NCBI GenBank assembly: GCA_963693365.1
Contig: CAVNZM010000001.1
Span: 15,252,001-15,316,000 of the forward strand
Direction: 5' to 3'
DNA length: 64,000 nt
DNA from: Amoebidium appalachense
Lineage: Eukaryota > Ichthyosporea
The notes beneath the pieces were generated by a model. It was not told where the DNA came from. It worked only from the letters and a program-made list of their open reading frames with translations, and did no database searches. The translations under genes and the position numbers were made by a program. Position 1 is the stretch's first letter. Each line of letters starts with the position of its first letter. Of the stretch, positions 33,464 to 62,615 are shown in pieces.

Positions 33464-35902
33464 ATGGCTATGCGCGCGGCGCTTCTCTTGCCCGTTGCAC
33501 TTTATGCTTCTGTGGCGGAGTCGAAACAGAAAGGGGAACTTGAGAATGCCTTCGACGTGTGGGATGTTGTTGATGGCGATGTTACAATCGACTCTGTAGA
33601 TAAACAGTCAGTATGCAGCGAGGGATACGCATACAACAGCGCTAAAAATATGTGCGAGGATGTGGATGAATGCACCGCGGGCACTGCGCAGTGTGGTCTG
33701 TACGCACAATGCTTCAACTCAAACGGCAGTTACGAGTGCTCGTGCAAATCCGGGTACACTGGCAATGGGCGCACTTGTAAACCAGCTTTCCGTGACAGAA
33801 GGTGCGGCCTTGGCTACGCTTTCATGAAGGGAAAGTGTTACGATGTGAACGAGTGCTTCTCAAAGGAGTGGAATAGGTGCTCGGTGAACGCAGACTGTGT
33901 CAACACACGCGGGGGTTATAGGTGCAAGTGCGCCTATGGATACAACGGCAACGGTGTGACGTGTGCACGGCCGGCTCCCTTCAGCTATTCTCCCGGCACC
34001 ACCCCAACCACAACACTGCCCGCACCCACTACCACTGCAGCTACTACGTCTACCACAGCACCAGTGATTCCCGATCAGACCACCACAACAACCACCGTGC
34101 CGTCACCTACAACCACTACTACCACCCAACCGACAACCACCACGACAAAAACGACCGCCACCACCACCACTACCACCACTCAGCCAACTACCACCACCAC
34201 CACCACCACTCAGCCAACTGCCACCACCACCACCACTACAATTACCACTCAGCCCACCACTACAATTACCACTCAGCCCACCACCACCACCACCACCACC
34301 ACTCAACCCACCACCACCACAACCACAACCACCCAGCCCACAACCACCACCACCACCACCACAACCACTCAACCCACCACCACCACAACCACCACCACCC
34401 AGCCCACCACCACCACCACCACCACCACCACCACTCAACCCACTACCACCACTACCACCACTACCCAGCCCACAACCACCACCACCACCACTCAACCCAC
34501 CACCACCGCTCAACCCACCACCACCACCACTACCACTACCACTACCACCACAACCACAACCACAACCACAACCACAACCACACCCAAGCCAACCACAACC
34601 ACCACCACAACCACCACCACCACGGCTGCCCCTACCACCACCGCCAGCGCTACCGGTACAGCAGAAATTGACAGTATCGAAAGCACCGACCCATGCTACG
34701 GTCTCGTCGACTCTCAAGGTCGCCGTGTTCGCAAGGAGTGGCGCGAACTTACCAAGGTGCAGAAGGGTCAATACATTGAGGCCGTCCGCACGCTCATTCG
34801 CACCGGCCAGTACCGCGCGCACATCCCCATGCACGAGGCCGATATTATCGATCCCTTCGGCCACCAGAGCAACGCTTTCCTCGCGTGGCACCGTCACTTC
34901 ATTTGGATGTTCGAAAACCAGCTCCGCGCCCTCGGCGGCAACTTCAGCTGCATTACCCTCCCCTACTGGGATTGGACTATGGACGTGAAGGAGGACATTT
35001 TTGCCACCCCCAAAATCTCCGTTATTGAGGAGCTCGGCGGCACTGGTGACGAGAGCACATGCATTCTCGACGATTTCTTTGGTAAGCTGCGCTTCGGCCA
35101 GAACGAGTGTGTTACCCGCCCGTTCAAGCATGCCCGCGGCTGGCGCCCGCCTGGTCCCATTGAGGTCGCCGCGGGCATCGTCGGCCGCACCAATTTCCAG
35201 AGCTTCTCTGACCTGCACAAGGGTTGGCATGCCATTATCCACAACCGCATTCGCGGGACTATGATGGACGTTGCTTATTCTCCCAACGACCCCATCTTCT
35301 GGCTCCATCACACCATGGTCGATAAGATCTGGGCTACGTGGCAATCGTGCCACAACACAAACCGTGAGGTTCCCACCAACGGCGCCGTCCCGGCGGACGT
35401 CTACAGTCAGAATTTCATCGAGCTCGACCACGGATTCGACACGCAGCTCATGCTCTTCCCCACCCTCGTCACCCCTCGCATGGTGAACAACATTCATCGC
35501 ATTGGCTACACCTACTCCGGCGATCGCATGGATGTCGCTTCCGGGTGGACGGAGCTTTCCAAGTGCCCCTTCCCCATCCCCTGGGCTTCCAACACCAACC
35601 GCGCCGTCCGCGCCGCCGACGTTATTTCTCAGCACGAGCTCGCCAGGCCCGTCAGCGCGATGCTCGTGAATGCGACGGTTTCAGATGAGGAGAAGGTGGA
35701 AATGCAAAAGGTCGCCGTGACGGTGGAGAGAATTGTCGAGCACACAAAGGCAACGCTTGGCACAACAAACACAAATCAGGTGCTTGCCGCTGCCGCCAAG
35801 CTTGAGTGCAAGGTGTTTTTGCCCTACGGCCCCGTGGATGAGCCGCTCAAGCGCATGCTTGGTATTAGCCATGTTAAGATGCCGTGCGAAGATGACGCGT
35901 AA
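33464..35902 (+). CDS. secreted EGF-EGF-Thr-rich-tyrosinase protein, 812 residues
   Basis: One uninterrupted frame without introns. Residues 1-20 are a signal peptide ([20 protein letters not shown]); a second ATG follows two codons in. Two calcium-binding EGF-like domains follow, about 66-106 (DVDEC start) and 126-167 (DVNEC start), each with six Cys. Residues about 179-400 are a Thr-rich mucin-like stalk with TTQPTTT repeats, likely heavily O-glycosylated. The tyrosinase domain spans about 410-760: CuA ligands H457 or nearby, H467 in DPFGH and H476 in AWHRHF; CuB ligands H589 and H593 in HAIIH and H615/H616 in FWLHH. Family members oxidise phenols to quinones using a type-3 di-copper centre. 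The layout suggests an extracellular, calcium-dependent, matrix-tethered phenol oxidase for wall or cyst cross-linking or pigment (inferred). The domain is complete, so it should be active. The 3' flank holds AATAAA at 36254-36259. Confidence 0.92.
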   Translation: MAMRAALLLPVALYASVAESKQKGELENAFDVWDVVDGDVTIDSVDKQSVCSEGYAYNSAKNMCEDVDECTAGTAQCGLYAQCFNSNGSYECSCKSGYTGNGRTCKPAFRDRRCGLGYAFMKGKCYDVNECFSKEWNRCSVNADCVNTRGGYRCKCAYGYNGNGVTCARPAPFSYSPGTTPTTTLPAPTTTAATTSTTAPVIPDQTTTTTTVPSPTTTTTTQPTTTTTKTTATTTTTTTQPTTTTTTTTQPTATTTTTTITTQPTTTITTQPTTTTTTTTQPTTTTTTTTQPTTTTTTTTTTQPTTTTTTTTQPTTTTTTTTTTQPTTTTTTTTQPTTTTTTTQPTTTAQPTTTTTTTTTTTTTTTTTTTTTTPKPTTTTTTTTTTTAAPTTTASATGTAEIDSIESTDPCYGLVDSQGRRVRKEWRELTKVQKGQYIEAVRTLIRTGQYRAHIPMHEADIIDPFGHQSNAFLAWHRHFIWMFENQLRALGGNFSCITLPYWDWTMDVKEDIFATPKISVIEELGGTGDESTCILDDFFGKLRFGQNECVTRPFKHARGWRPPGPIEVAAGIVGRTNFQSFSDLHKGWHAIIHNRIRGTMMDVAYSPNDPIFWLHHTMVDKIWATWQSCHNTNREVPTNGAVPADVYSQNFIELDHGFDTQLMLFPTLVTPRMVNNIHRIGYTYSGDRMDVASGWTELSKCPFPIPWASNTNRAVRAADVISQHELARPVSAMLVNATVSDEEKVEMQKVAVTVERIVEHTKATLGTTNTNQVLAAAAKLECKVFLPYGPVDEPLKRMLGISHVKMPCEDDA
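34100..34640. repeat. coding (ACC/ACA)n trinucleotide array in the Thr stalk
   Basis: Dense ACC and ACA codons with periodic CAGCC (Gln-Pro) interruptions. The repeat is in frame and codes the Thr-rich stalk; it is expected to vary in length between strains. Confidence 0.9.
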
Positions 35903-36069
35903 GTTCAATTTTTTATTATTTAAGTTGGAAAAAAAAAAGAAAACACCGTTTTTCTATTTCGTATTTAAATATTAGCATATATCGGATCCTCTGTGAGGAC
36001 CAACCCTTTTGAATCGATTGTAAAACTCAAAGAATTTATACCTGTCCGTGACAAGGTACTATTTAAACA

Positions 36070-36168
36070 TTAAATTAAATTGCTTTAAGACCATGAAGCC
36101 AAAAAAAGCTTCATTTTAGTAAATTAAATTGCTTTAAGACCATGAAGCCAAAAAAAGCTTCATTTTAG
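36070..36168. repeat. tandem 49-base repeat with a hairpin
   Basis: Two identical copies of AAATTAAATTGCTTTAAGAC followed by CATGAAGCCAAAAAAAGCTTC and ATTTTAGT. Within each copy TGAAGC and GCTTCA can pair around an A-rich loop. It lies about 170 bases past the tyrosinase stop, so it is probably in the 3' untranslated region. Confidence 0.9.
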
Positions 36169-36967
36169 TCGGCCTGCTAATCCTTAAGTATACCTGCCCA
36201 CCAGCACAACCACATGCGTGCGCAAGTTCCCATGGCATACTGATGTACTTTGTAATAAAGCCGGGTGCATTCTGAGTGCAGTGGTGAGGTGCTGACCACC
36301 TGAAATCTTGTGTTTGTGTTGGGGGGGTTTTTTTGTTGTTATTTGCTTGTTCTTTTTTACCACCTGGCTTCCTTACGGGTCCTCCCCCGACACATGGCAT
36401 GCATCAGCTGCCAAATACATGTAGTGTGTGTTTCACGGTTTGTGTGTGTGTGTGTGAGTGGGTGTGCATGTGCGCGTGTTTTTTCGTGCATATTTGTGTG
36501 GGTGTGTAGGTGGGTGCGTGTGCTTACTCGCGTCCGTACGTGCGTGTGTGCGCGCATGCGTGCGTGCGCGCGTGCTTGTTGAAACTCTGCTGTTTATGTA
36601 TCACCCCCCCCACACACACACCCACACACACCCACACACACCCTTCCCTTGCGCATGCCCTCTTATTTACTTACTGCCCCTCCGAGCCTGTTTTACACAA
36701 CAGGCTGATTCCCCTGAAAGCTAACAACGCCGTGAACCAGCCCGAAAAGCCATTATGCTGATGTACTCCAGCCACATCCAACTGCAGGCCCTCGTTGTTG
36801 TGTGTGTAGCATCGATCTGGAGCCCTCAAAAAGATATGTAGAATTAATATAGCTATGGTGGAAGGGAGGGGGGTGGGAGGGGGGGGTGCGCGCGCATGTG
36901 TGTGCGGTGTGGTGGTGGTGGTGGTGGTGGTGGTGGTGGTAGTGGTGGTGTGTGTATGTGGGTTGGT

Positions 36968-36998
<31 letters not shown>

Positions 36999-37964
36999 GA
37001 GGGGGGGGGGAAGGGGGGAGGGGATGAAGACAAAATTCGTACCAAATGTGTACCATTATGTGTCAATTGGTTCTTATGTGGAAAACTCATGCCAGAATCC
37101 AATCGAAATTCTGGGAGTGGAGGGGCCTACAGTGTTCTTCCGGGCTGTTGTTGTTGTGTGTGTGTGTGACACTGTGTGTGTGTGCCCGACCGGGGGGAGG
37201 GGGGAGGGGGGGGGCGGCTTCTTTCGGGCACGACTCGGAGTTTTCAAACGTTGTAACTTCATTATGAAGGTGAATATCAGCACTGCTGCCTCTGGGCGGG
37301 GCTGTATAAACCATGAACACATACTGTATGAAGCCAATTTTTTCAAAAGCCCCCCCCCCCCCCCCCCCCCCCTCCTCTTCCCTCCCCACCCACCAACCCA
37401 CCAACCCACCTACCCCTTCCACCCCGCGGCCCCCTTTTCCTTGTCTTCCCTTTCCCTGTCTCCTTCCTTTTCCCCCAGTTCTTCTTTTACTTTTACTTTA
37501 CTTTACTTTTCTTTTCTTTTTCTTCAACTGGGGAGGGTGGGGGGTGAGAGTGGGGGGGGGGGGGGGGGGAGAGGGTGGGGGCGAGGGGCAAGGGGGGGGG
37601 GGGGGGGGGGGGGGGTCTCGGAGGAGGGGGAGGCAGTTTGATTTGCATATCATAGTATATATTGAATTTGCAGCGTCCTGCCGTGTAGTGCTGCTGGGCT
37701 AGGACAGCGCTAAGTGGGCAAGGGAAGGGGAAAAAAAAACACAAATTTTTTTTTTATATATGTAAAATGACATATCCCACCCAATTGCAGCGGTGGCGGT
37801 GGATTTAGCCTGCTGCAGTACATAGCGGCAAGTCAATAAAATAAAACGAAAAAAATTACGGCATGTAGAAGGGTGAGTTACATGTGAGGTGTTGTGAGGA
37901 AGAAGATACCCTGCGACTCGGATAATAAATACGAGATCATGGGTGGCCATGGGGTGATGGAACG

Positions 37965-38002
<38 letters not shown>

Positions 38003-38034
38003 GAGTCCAGGGAGTCAGGGGGAAGACTCTGGCT

Positions 38035-38069
<35 letters not shown>

Positions 38070-38685
38070 GGGGGGGAAGGAGATTTCAAGATGGCCGTGG
38101 TGGTGGTGGGTGACCGTAACGTTTTTGTTTCTTTTTTTTTTTCTTTTTTTTGTGGGCCGACGGGGGGCCGGGGGGCCAAAGGGCCGCGGCGCCGGGGATT
38201 GGGCCATCCGATTGGCTGATTTGAATTTTTGGCGCGAATTCGTCCGGCCATCTCATGAGGAAGTTGAAAGTTCAACCTACCTATAGGATAGGTCTCAGGG
38301 TGTTTCTAGATGGCCGTGGTCTCAGGCATTGTTCCCACCGCAGGCCTGAGCTCGGCAAGTCCACTTGTAACATGTTATAGTAATAGTAAGTGTGCGCGAG
38401 AATTTAATAGCATTAGCGTGGTGTCTTTATGCAGGCACGAATCACATAATCAAAGCAAACTGCGGTCGTGTTTCTTTGTGCACTCCACCCCCACAAGCAC
38501 CACGAGCAAATGTTTCCATTCTCAAGGTTGTAGCCTAGTACCGCTGAGCACAAAACAATTCGCTACAGCGTTCACCGTGTCCGAATAGATAACCCAAAAA
38601 CACAACAGAAAAGCACGCCTCTTCCCAATCATCTTCTTTTTCTTCTTTTCTTCTTCTTCTTCTTTTTTTCCTTTCGCGTAAGCCT

Positions 38686-38693
38686 TGACGTCA
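38686..38693 (+). promoter_or_regulatory. CRE-like TGACGTCA upstream of the PALB2-like gene
   Basis: A palindromic TGACGTCA 29 bases before the ATG, just after a long pyrimidine tract. The same octamer is in the RPS19 promoter. In animals and fungi this is a bZIP (CREB/ATF) site; function here is inferred. Confidence 0.45.
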
Positions 38694-38722
38694 TGTAGCC
38701 CCCATACGTGCAGGCTGTAGCC

Positions 38723-55563
<16,841 letters not shown>

Positions 55564-56897
55564 TACCCCCCCCCCCCCCCCCCTCCCCCCTCCCTCCTCC
55601 TCCTCCTCCTCCCCCCTCCCCCCACCCCCTTCCCCTGCCCATCCACCCTCCCCCCCCCCCCCCAACCTCCCTCAACCCACTCACTCACCCACCCACCCAC
55701 CCACGCGGGCGCCCAGCGGTTTTGTTTAGCGGTGTGTGAGGAGTTTTGGGTTGAATGCCAGGTTACACGTTTAAACTGGGAGTGATCCAAATGTTTTTTT
55801 TTTCTTTTTTTGCTTGTCGCCCACACTTGGGTCTCGTATTTATATAATGAACGGGTGCACTATTACTACATACCTACTTCTTTTAGTCAACAACAGAAAA
55901 GTTATAGCTGGTGGATGCACGTGTAGGCTCCTTAATGGTTAAGAGTCACTCTGGCAGATGTTGCTCTGGCCCACGCATAGAGTGGCGCACGTCTTTGAGG
56001 TGCACACACTTAAAAAACTTCATGCACACACGTGCACACACGGGCATTGACACGTACGCACACGCATACACTTCAAACATACACGGACACATTGTAGAAA
56101 GACATGGACAAGCACAGAACTCTTAAAAGTACATGTCTTGCTCTACTTAGAGAACGTGTGCTCGTTATTGCTCTTTGACACTGTCAGGGCGAAAGGATAT
56201 CGCTTCAGTACATTTTTTACAAATTTCTGAATGCACTGTTTGTAGTTATAGTGTTCAATAATGTGGGATGAATGATGCAGATTTGGCTAAGAAAGTTGTC
56301 CTGGTAGCCTCTGGATCAGTAAACGTGAGATCAACGAAAGCTGCAAAAAAAAAAAAAAAAAAAAAAAAAAAATAGAAAAGCAAGAAACTGACATGGTCCA
56401 CTTTTTAATTTTTTAGCTATGGGTATCTTCTTATAGTTTTGATGTGGGATCATAGGATGGTCTACACGCCAAATAAATTAAATTATACCCACTTAAGAAT
56501 TTTCCAAATAAAGGTTCTAAATTTTGAGATTGAGATCAACCAATTACTGACCAACTTTTAAATTACGTATATACATATATGTTCCCAAAGTCACCAATGT
56601 TCCAGTGTAGATGTTGAGAATGAGTACAGGCCAAGGGCACGGGGAGCCATCAGGAATCTTGAAAGGACGGAGGAAGGGGTGGGGAAAAGGGGGGGGGGGG
56701 GGGGGGGGGAGGGAAAGGAGGGGGGAGGGGATGAATCCAAATTCAGGTATGCAGTCGTTAAGTCACGGAATAACTGTCTAACATTAGGCCTCGGAGCGAT
56801 TGAGTTGCCACTGAGGTAGAGTATACGTAATATTAGCACCGCATGTACGGTCTCGGTCACCCCTCCCCCCTCCCCCCTCCCCCCTTCCCCTCCGGAT

Positions 56898-56955
<58 letters not shown>

Positions 56956-57308
56956 TCCTCCCCCCCCCCTCTCCGAGGTCTCCCGCCGGCCTCAGGACCA
57001 CTAATTATAAATTCAGATCTGCCAGCTCGCGCAAATCTACCAAGTAAATAATTTGAGGCTTGCAGGACTCGGTCCGGCCACATACATGTATGTGGCCACA
57101 GGCAACGTTAACATGGCACGTTTATGACGTGTTTCCATTTTCATCTTATATCCTGACGATAGCTTCGAATAAGAGTAGAGGAGATCAGGATTTCCATTTT
57201 CATCTTATATCCTCGACGATAGCTTCGAATAATAAGAGTAGAGGAGATTAGAGAGAAGAAAGTCATCCAACGGCCCTGTTACTCTTCCATTCGTCATTTC
57301 TTGATGGT
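55564..57308. other. intergenic region after the PALB2-like gene
   Basis: C-rich sequence to 55700, then AT-rich unique sequence with an A run (56345-56371), a G run (56691-56709) and a C run of about 54 at 56899-56952. At 57126-57245 a tandem duplication of about 58 bases repeats TTTCCATTTTCATCTTATAT and GACGATAGCTTCGAATAA. No protein gene is recognised. Confidence 0.55.
57126..57245. repeat. tandem duplication of a ~58-base unit
   Basis: Two adjacent copies with small indels (an extra C and an extra TAA in copy two), each ending GAGTAGAGGAGAT. It lies directly beside the organelle-like tRNA-Ala. Confidence 0.9.
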
Positions 57309-57381
57309 TGGACACAATAGGACTTGAACCTATAATCTTCTGTATGCAAAACAGATGCTATACCAATTAAGCTATATGCCC
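57309..57381 (-). tRNA. tRNA-Ala (anticodon TGC), organelle-like
   Basis: A full 73-base cloverleaf on the minus strand. The seven-pair acceptor stem (GGGCATA with TGTGTCC) uses two G-U pairs. The D arm has GCT/AGC, the anticodon stem TCTGT/ACAGA is perfect around TTTGCAT, and the T stem ATAGG/CCTAT is perfect around TTCAAGT. The discriminator is A and CCA is not encoded. It is AT-rich and intronless in AT-rich surroundings, more like a mitochondrial or plastid tRNA than a nuclear one, so it may be a transferred organelle fragment. The anticodon is read directly from the loop. Confidence 0.75.
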
Positions 57382-58500
57382 GTTACGTATCTCTGATTTT
57401 GTGCTTACTCAGGACCTTACTTGTCGTCTCATGACAAGAGCATAAGACTATTTAGATCTCTTTTTATAAGGAATCCCGATCGCGATACTAATTCACTTTC
57501 TGCTTCCACACAATCAAATGGCCATGGTGCTCTAAATGCAAAATGTTTCTGCTAGTGATGATAATAAAGAACATTATTCCTGCTGGTAATAATGGGAATA
57601 TATATATCATATTGATTGTTGAGCTGTTGCTCTAAATGCACTTAAGAAAGAAATCTACTATTACTTGCTCAAACAGAACAAATTATTACTCATCCTTCGA
57701 ATGCTAACACTAGTATGAACTAATTGGTGCTAATAAGAAAATAATTTTATTTACATGATTAGGAATAATTGATTCCTTGGCTAATAATTTACCGCATTTG
57801 CAAATAGTTGTAACACTCCTCACACTCCCGCTGTTTGTGGTTCCACTCCTATCATTGATATGCCACTGTGGAACATCGTCATGGGGGGGCAGACATTGAT
57901 GGCGTGTCCATGGCCCATCGCCACGGGCAATGTACGTGCGGAATGACAATGGGTATGGGCACGGTTCAAATTTATTTCAGCATGGCTGGGAATCCGAGTG
58001 CTTTCTTATATGCACACTTTGATGCCACCGGCTGTCTTCCATTGTCTTCGATATTCCTATTTTTTTAGTTGTTTTATTGTTCATACATTTTTGTGTACAA
58101 AAACGGTTCAAGTAAGTTGTGACCATTTCCGGCGCGTACAACTCAGCTCACCCGCACTGATACGTATATTTCGTGGCAGGTCAATCGCGCTGAGCCTTCA
58201 ACGATTGGACTACGCACTTAAGACTACAAAAAATACCTACCAGTCCGGTAGTTTACGATCTATTGAGGTTTGGCCGGAAGGTAGAGACAAACTCATCAAA
58301 ATTCTTAGCTAACAAGCTGTTTTTTCTCAATGAAAGCCGTGAAGAAATATGGTCGGGTTTTTTGTTTTCCAGCTTGTACTAACCAAAGCCCATATATTTT
58401 TCAACCTGTTTCCTTCCCCAGTTTTATATTCCTTGCCAGCGTCATCTTGCGGGATCTGAGAAACGGACCCATCTCTGGACTTTCCAGATCTGGACCCAGC
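57382..58500. other. AT-rich region upstream of RPS19
   Basis: AT-rich sequence without recognised genes. Part of it (about 57250-57800) may belong with the organelle-like tRNA as an organellar insert, but no other organelle gene could be identified. Confidence 0.4.
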
Positions 58501-58519
58501 GAATGGACAAGGGGTCCAG

Positions 58520-58641
58520 TGACGTCACAGATCGGGTCACGTGACACCCAATCAGCGCCAGACACACATGGCTATTTTTACGTTCGCGCCGCCCGGTCTC
58601 TTTCTCTTTCCACAGCATCGTGACGAGCGTCAACTAAGAAG
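58520..58641 (+). promoter_or_regulatory. RPS19 promoter and 5' untranslated exon
   Basis: In 33 bases lie a CRE palindrome TGACGTCA (58520-58527), an E-box palindrome TCACGTGA (58537-58544) and CCAAT (58548-58552). About 40 bases on, CTCTTTCTCTTTCC resembles the 5' TOP pyrimidine tract of ribosomal protein mRNAs. A short leader then reaches a possible donor GTGATG near 58641. The ATG at 59505 directly follows an acceptor-like TACAG, so a 5' untranslated intron of about 860 bases is likely. All of this is inferred from motifs. Confidence 0.5.
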
Positions 58642-59504
58642 GTGATGAACCTTAGGAAAAACCGGAAAATAACTAGGGATTAGGAGCGATGGGGTGTGGA
58701 TAAGGCGACGAAAAGGGGAATATACGAGCTGGAAGTCGTTGCAGGTGACCTCGCTAGTGGCGGCATACGTGGAGTTGCGCCAGCGGCGGAGTTGAATGCA
58801 TACACGGCGTAGTTGTAACACGCGTAGAGTAGGGTACAACTTTCCATCCATCACATGTTTGGAGGTTAGTCAGGTATGACGGGCCCATAAGGCACGTGTG
58901 TAAAAATATGAGAGGATTACCAGCAGCGTGAGGGCTGGCGCCGGCGTGCAGGGGTACTGCACGATGGGCAGGGAGACAGGCTTTATACGGACATCCAGGA
59001 CATCATCATTGTGGGGATCGTTTTTATAGGGGTGGATGCAGCTATGAAGGGTGCACACAGAGGCCGTTGTTTTCAGATATTGCACGGAAGGTCGTTGCAC
59101 ACCAATTAATGTGCAGGCAGATCGGTTGGAGCGTTGCAAGCGAGGAAAGCAACTCCCATGAACTTTCTTTCTGCGGAAGTGCCTAGATGCGAACAGGCAC
59201 ACATCATAGCTGGAACATTTTCAGGGCGAGCTCCAGTGTCTGAAACGCTCGCCCTTATCAAACTAGCAACTACATATTTTTTCTGTCTTTCTTACATCAA
59301 TTACATTGTAGGCGATTTTACATCGGCTCTAGTGGTACACACATCCGGTCGAGTCTAGCACCTCACTTGTCTGGGAACCTGACGGTCACATCATGCCCAG
59401 CCAACGATTGGAGGGACGTGTTTTTGGGTGGGACACCAACGAATACACGGGGAAACCGTCTTTCGCGCATGTTAATTTGGTTCTAATTTGTTGTTGCACT
59501 ACAG

Positions 59505-62500
59505 ATGCCCGGCGTTACGGTGAAGGACGTTAAACCGGCTGCCTTTGTGCAGGCCTATGCCGAGTTCCTTAAGCAGTCCGGCAAGATCGAGGTACGTGTA
59601 TGTGTGTGTGAAGTATTATGGTGCTCTAGCTGTTTGGTTTGGGTGTGCGTGTGAGTTCATCTGCATCTCGTGTCTCTGTTATTTGCGGGGGTTCTGTACA
59701 CCCGATCTGGATGTTTGGTTTTGGGTCGTGTGTGTGTTTGTACGTATGGGTGCAAGTTTGGCAATAAGCTAGCTGCTGACTGCTGACATGAAAAGGTGGT
59801 TGTGGGAGGGAAATGTGGGTGGCGGTGGTGGTTGTGCAGGGGGGGGTGGGGGGATGAGGGCTCTGGAAGAGAGTAGTTCTGTATCTGTATGCCTACTGTG
59901 TCTGTGCTCTTTGCTGGGTCTGTGCTTTGAAAGGATGGAAGATGTTGCCTAAGGTGGACGATGGTGTAAGGGTTCTTCGGGCGAAGAAAAAAGGCTGCGC
60001 ATGGTGCACAAGCGTGAAGCATGTGTCTAGCGGTGACCGACCCTACACACACTCATTCTCTCTAACACACCTGCAAACACACACGCAAATACATGCACCA
60101 TGATGGTGGCAGCTATGTGTCAACATTTGTAGGTTCTGGGTCATAGATTTCAATGGATGAGTTGGGATCGCATAAACGATAGTGCAAGGACAGTTGAGAA
60201 AGACGATGTGATGCAATACTGAAGCATGGAAATAACGTGGATAAAAACTTTTGTAGTAGAACCAAGTTGAAAGACTGTGTACACGTGCCAGCACACATTT
60301 TCACACACATACATTGTTGAAGGTTGTGTTTGCGCACACACGGGCACCCATGTGAGTGGGCACGTATATGCCATTACACACACAAAGGCTGTGTACATGA
60401 TGTGCCGCATTGCACCCTGCACACAAAGTTTATCCCTGCTCTCCCCGTACGTCCACTACCGATGTACCTTCCCGCTTTTTTTTCTCGCCATTTATTTGAT
60501 TATCTTTCTCTGACCTTGGACTTTTTTGCGGGCGTGCACACACAGACACACACTTAATTGGGGTATATCCGCGCACCACGACGTGAACCACATATCTCTG
60601 ACCGCGTTCTCTTTTTGCTGGGCACACACACACGCACCCAAGGGGACGGACCCATTAATAACTCGCATTTGTCACACTTCATGAAAACCATGTCTATTCG
60701 TATTTTCGCGCGTGCCGTCTATTCGTATTTTTGCGCGCGAGCGCACACACACACACACGCACACGTCCATTTTCGGATGGGATGGACCCACTCACATGTA
60801 CAAAGCATGCCATTAAAGCCGCTTCTGACCATGTTTGCTTTTTTTTTCACACACACGTACGTATACAGACGCCCAAGTGGGTGGACTATGCCAAGACCGG
60901 CACGCACAAGGAGCTCGGCCCCTACGACCAGGACTGGTTCTACATCCGCGCCGCCGCCATTGCCCGCCACGTGTACGTGCGCTCCCCCGTGGGTGTGGGC
61001 GGCCTGAAGAAGGTCTTTGGTGGCCCCAAGAACCGCGGCACCGCCCCCTCCCGTGGCTGCGTTGGCTCGGGCTCCGTTGCCCGTGCCTGCCTGCAGCAGC
61101 TCGAGAAGCTCGGGATTGTTGAGAAGCACGCCAACGGGTACGAGCGCGTGTGTGTGTCTGTGTGGCCCCAAGGATGGGGATGGGGGTTGTGGGGGGGGGG
61201 GGTCTGTGGGGGAAGGCGGTGTGGAGGATGGCGGGGATATGGGAGAATGGGGTGGATGGGAGGGGGTGGATGGGGGTTGGTAGGTGTGCATGTACGTGGG
61301 TGTGGTGTCGGTTGGGAAGGGGATGATGTGTATGCCTTTGGTGGGGGGAGGGAGAGGGGTGTTTGGGGGTGGGGGAAAGGGAGGGAGAATATGTTGTTTT
61401 GATGTATAGTTTGTGAGAGGGGGGGGGGGGTGGATGGGGCAAATGCACGGCACCCCATGAGGTGGTGTCTCCCTCTTTCTTTGAGGGGGGGGTTTGTGGG
61501 AGGTTTTTTTTTTTGTTTGTTTTTTTGTTTTTTTTTTGTGGGAGGGGGGGGCGACAGGGAGGTAGGTGTTCCCGGGGTCCTAACTCAGGTGTGAGGTGGG
61601 ACCGGATGCATGTGAAAGTGTTGTTTGTGCCAAGATGTGGTTTTTTGCTAGTGTAGTATATTTATGTGCAGGAAGCACGGCTGTGTTTTTCAGTGCATGC
61701 ATGTGACAGTGCTTGTGTTTGCCCCCCCCCCCCCCCCCCCCCCCCGTGGATGACGTGGGCCCCCCCTGAGGATGGGCTCTGCTTATTATGCATACTCTTT
61801 ATGTATGGCTTGCATTCTGCATCGTGTTATCCGTTTGTTCTTGTGTACTTCGTACTTTTTGACGCATTCAAAACCCCCCAACCTTAACGTCGTAGGCCTT
61901 TATATCCTCTCTGTCTCTCTCTCCCTTTCTCTTTCTCCCTCCCTCCCTCTCTCTCTCTCTCTTTGTGTGTGTGTGTGTGTGTGCTGCATATGCCTCGCCA
62001 CACACATGCCCGGGTAATGCCACCCTTCATGCCTTTTTATCTCTCACCGTGTGCACACCAAAACAATTTGGAGAAGCTCCGTAAATGCTTTTATAGGATG
62101 TAGCAACATCTGCTTTCACAGCAGGCCGACATGCACTGCTTGTTGCTTTGTATGCACCTGTTCGGTTTGCTTGATCTGTTGTTTACTTGAAACTGTTGGT
62201 GTGTGAGTGTGTCATTTATGAGCAGTCTGGTTCCATTGAAGGGGTGTGAGGGAACCAATAACACTTGGCTAACTGTCTTTCCCTTCCTCCTCCCCCTCTC
62301 CCCCGTTATGCTATTCTCAAACGCAACACACGTATGTGCACACACACACACACACGTGTGTGTGTGCCATCCTGTCCCACTTCTCTCTCTTGTGCAAACT
62401 ACAAATTCCACTCATGCCCCTGCCCGATTCAACTGTCCCCTGCTTCCCGTGTCTCAATCTGCTTCCATGCACGTCATATGTACACACTCACTCACTCACT

Positions 62501-62615
62501 CACTCACTCACACATATGCACAAACAGTGGCCGGATCATCTCCTCTGAGGGCCGCAGAGATCTGGACCGCATTGCCGGCCAGGTTGCCGCCGCCACCAAA
62601 GAGGCGTCCGAGTAA
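59505..62615 (+). CDS. RPS19: 40S ribosomal protein S19 (eS19)
   Basis: Exons 59505-59591, 60869-61137 and 62528-62615 (stop TAA 62613-62615) with GT-AG introns and phases 0 and 2 give 147 residues, close to the 145 of human RPS19. It starts MPGVTVKDV like its animal and fungal counterparts. Other family blocks seen are PKWVDYAKTGTHKEL, WFYIRAAAIARHVYVR, GVGGLKKVFGG, GSVARACLQQLEKLG and the C-terminal GRRDLDRIAGQVA. The protein is part of the small subunit head and is needed for 18S rRNA maturation. Intron 1 is GT- and CA-rich; intron 2 holds G-rich sequence, one copy of element E and a short (CT)n. Codons are GC-ending, as expected for a highly expressed gene. Confidence 0.97.
61746..61874 (+). 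repeat. interspersed element E, copy 4 (RPS19 intron 2)
   Basis: Starts right after a C run with GTGGATGACGTGGGCC and runs through GACGCATTCAAAAC. It is almost identical to the copy at 50227, is in the sense orientation of RPS19 and shares the C-run context of the other copies. Confidence 0.9.

Larger units (their letters stand above)
35903..38722. other. intergenic region with microsatellites
   Basis: The 3' flank of the tyrosinase gene (35903-36300) includes a duplicated hairpin unit. Then come GT-rich sequence (36420-36580), (TGG)n and poly-G (36900-37020), a C run (37351-37373) and G-rich sequence (37530-37615). An A run (37967-38000) and a G run (about 38039-38069) follow. Bases 38300-38620 are unique. 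A pyrimidine-rich (TTC)n stretch at 38634-38671 leads into the promoter of the PALB2-like gene. No further gene is recognised. Confidence 0.55.

Noticed and set aside
58630-59202. Minus-strand gene overlapping the RPS19 leader (frames of 74 and 110 residues)
   Set aside because: The frames look moderately protein-like, but no family, splice structure or start context supports them and they overlap the likely RPS19 untranslated intron.
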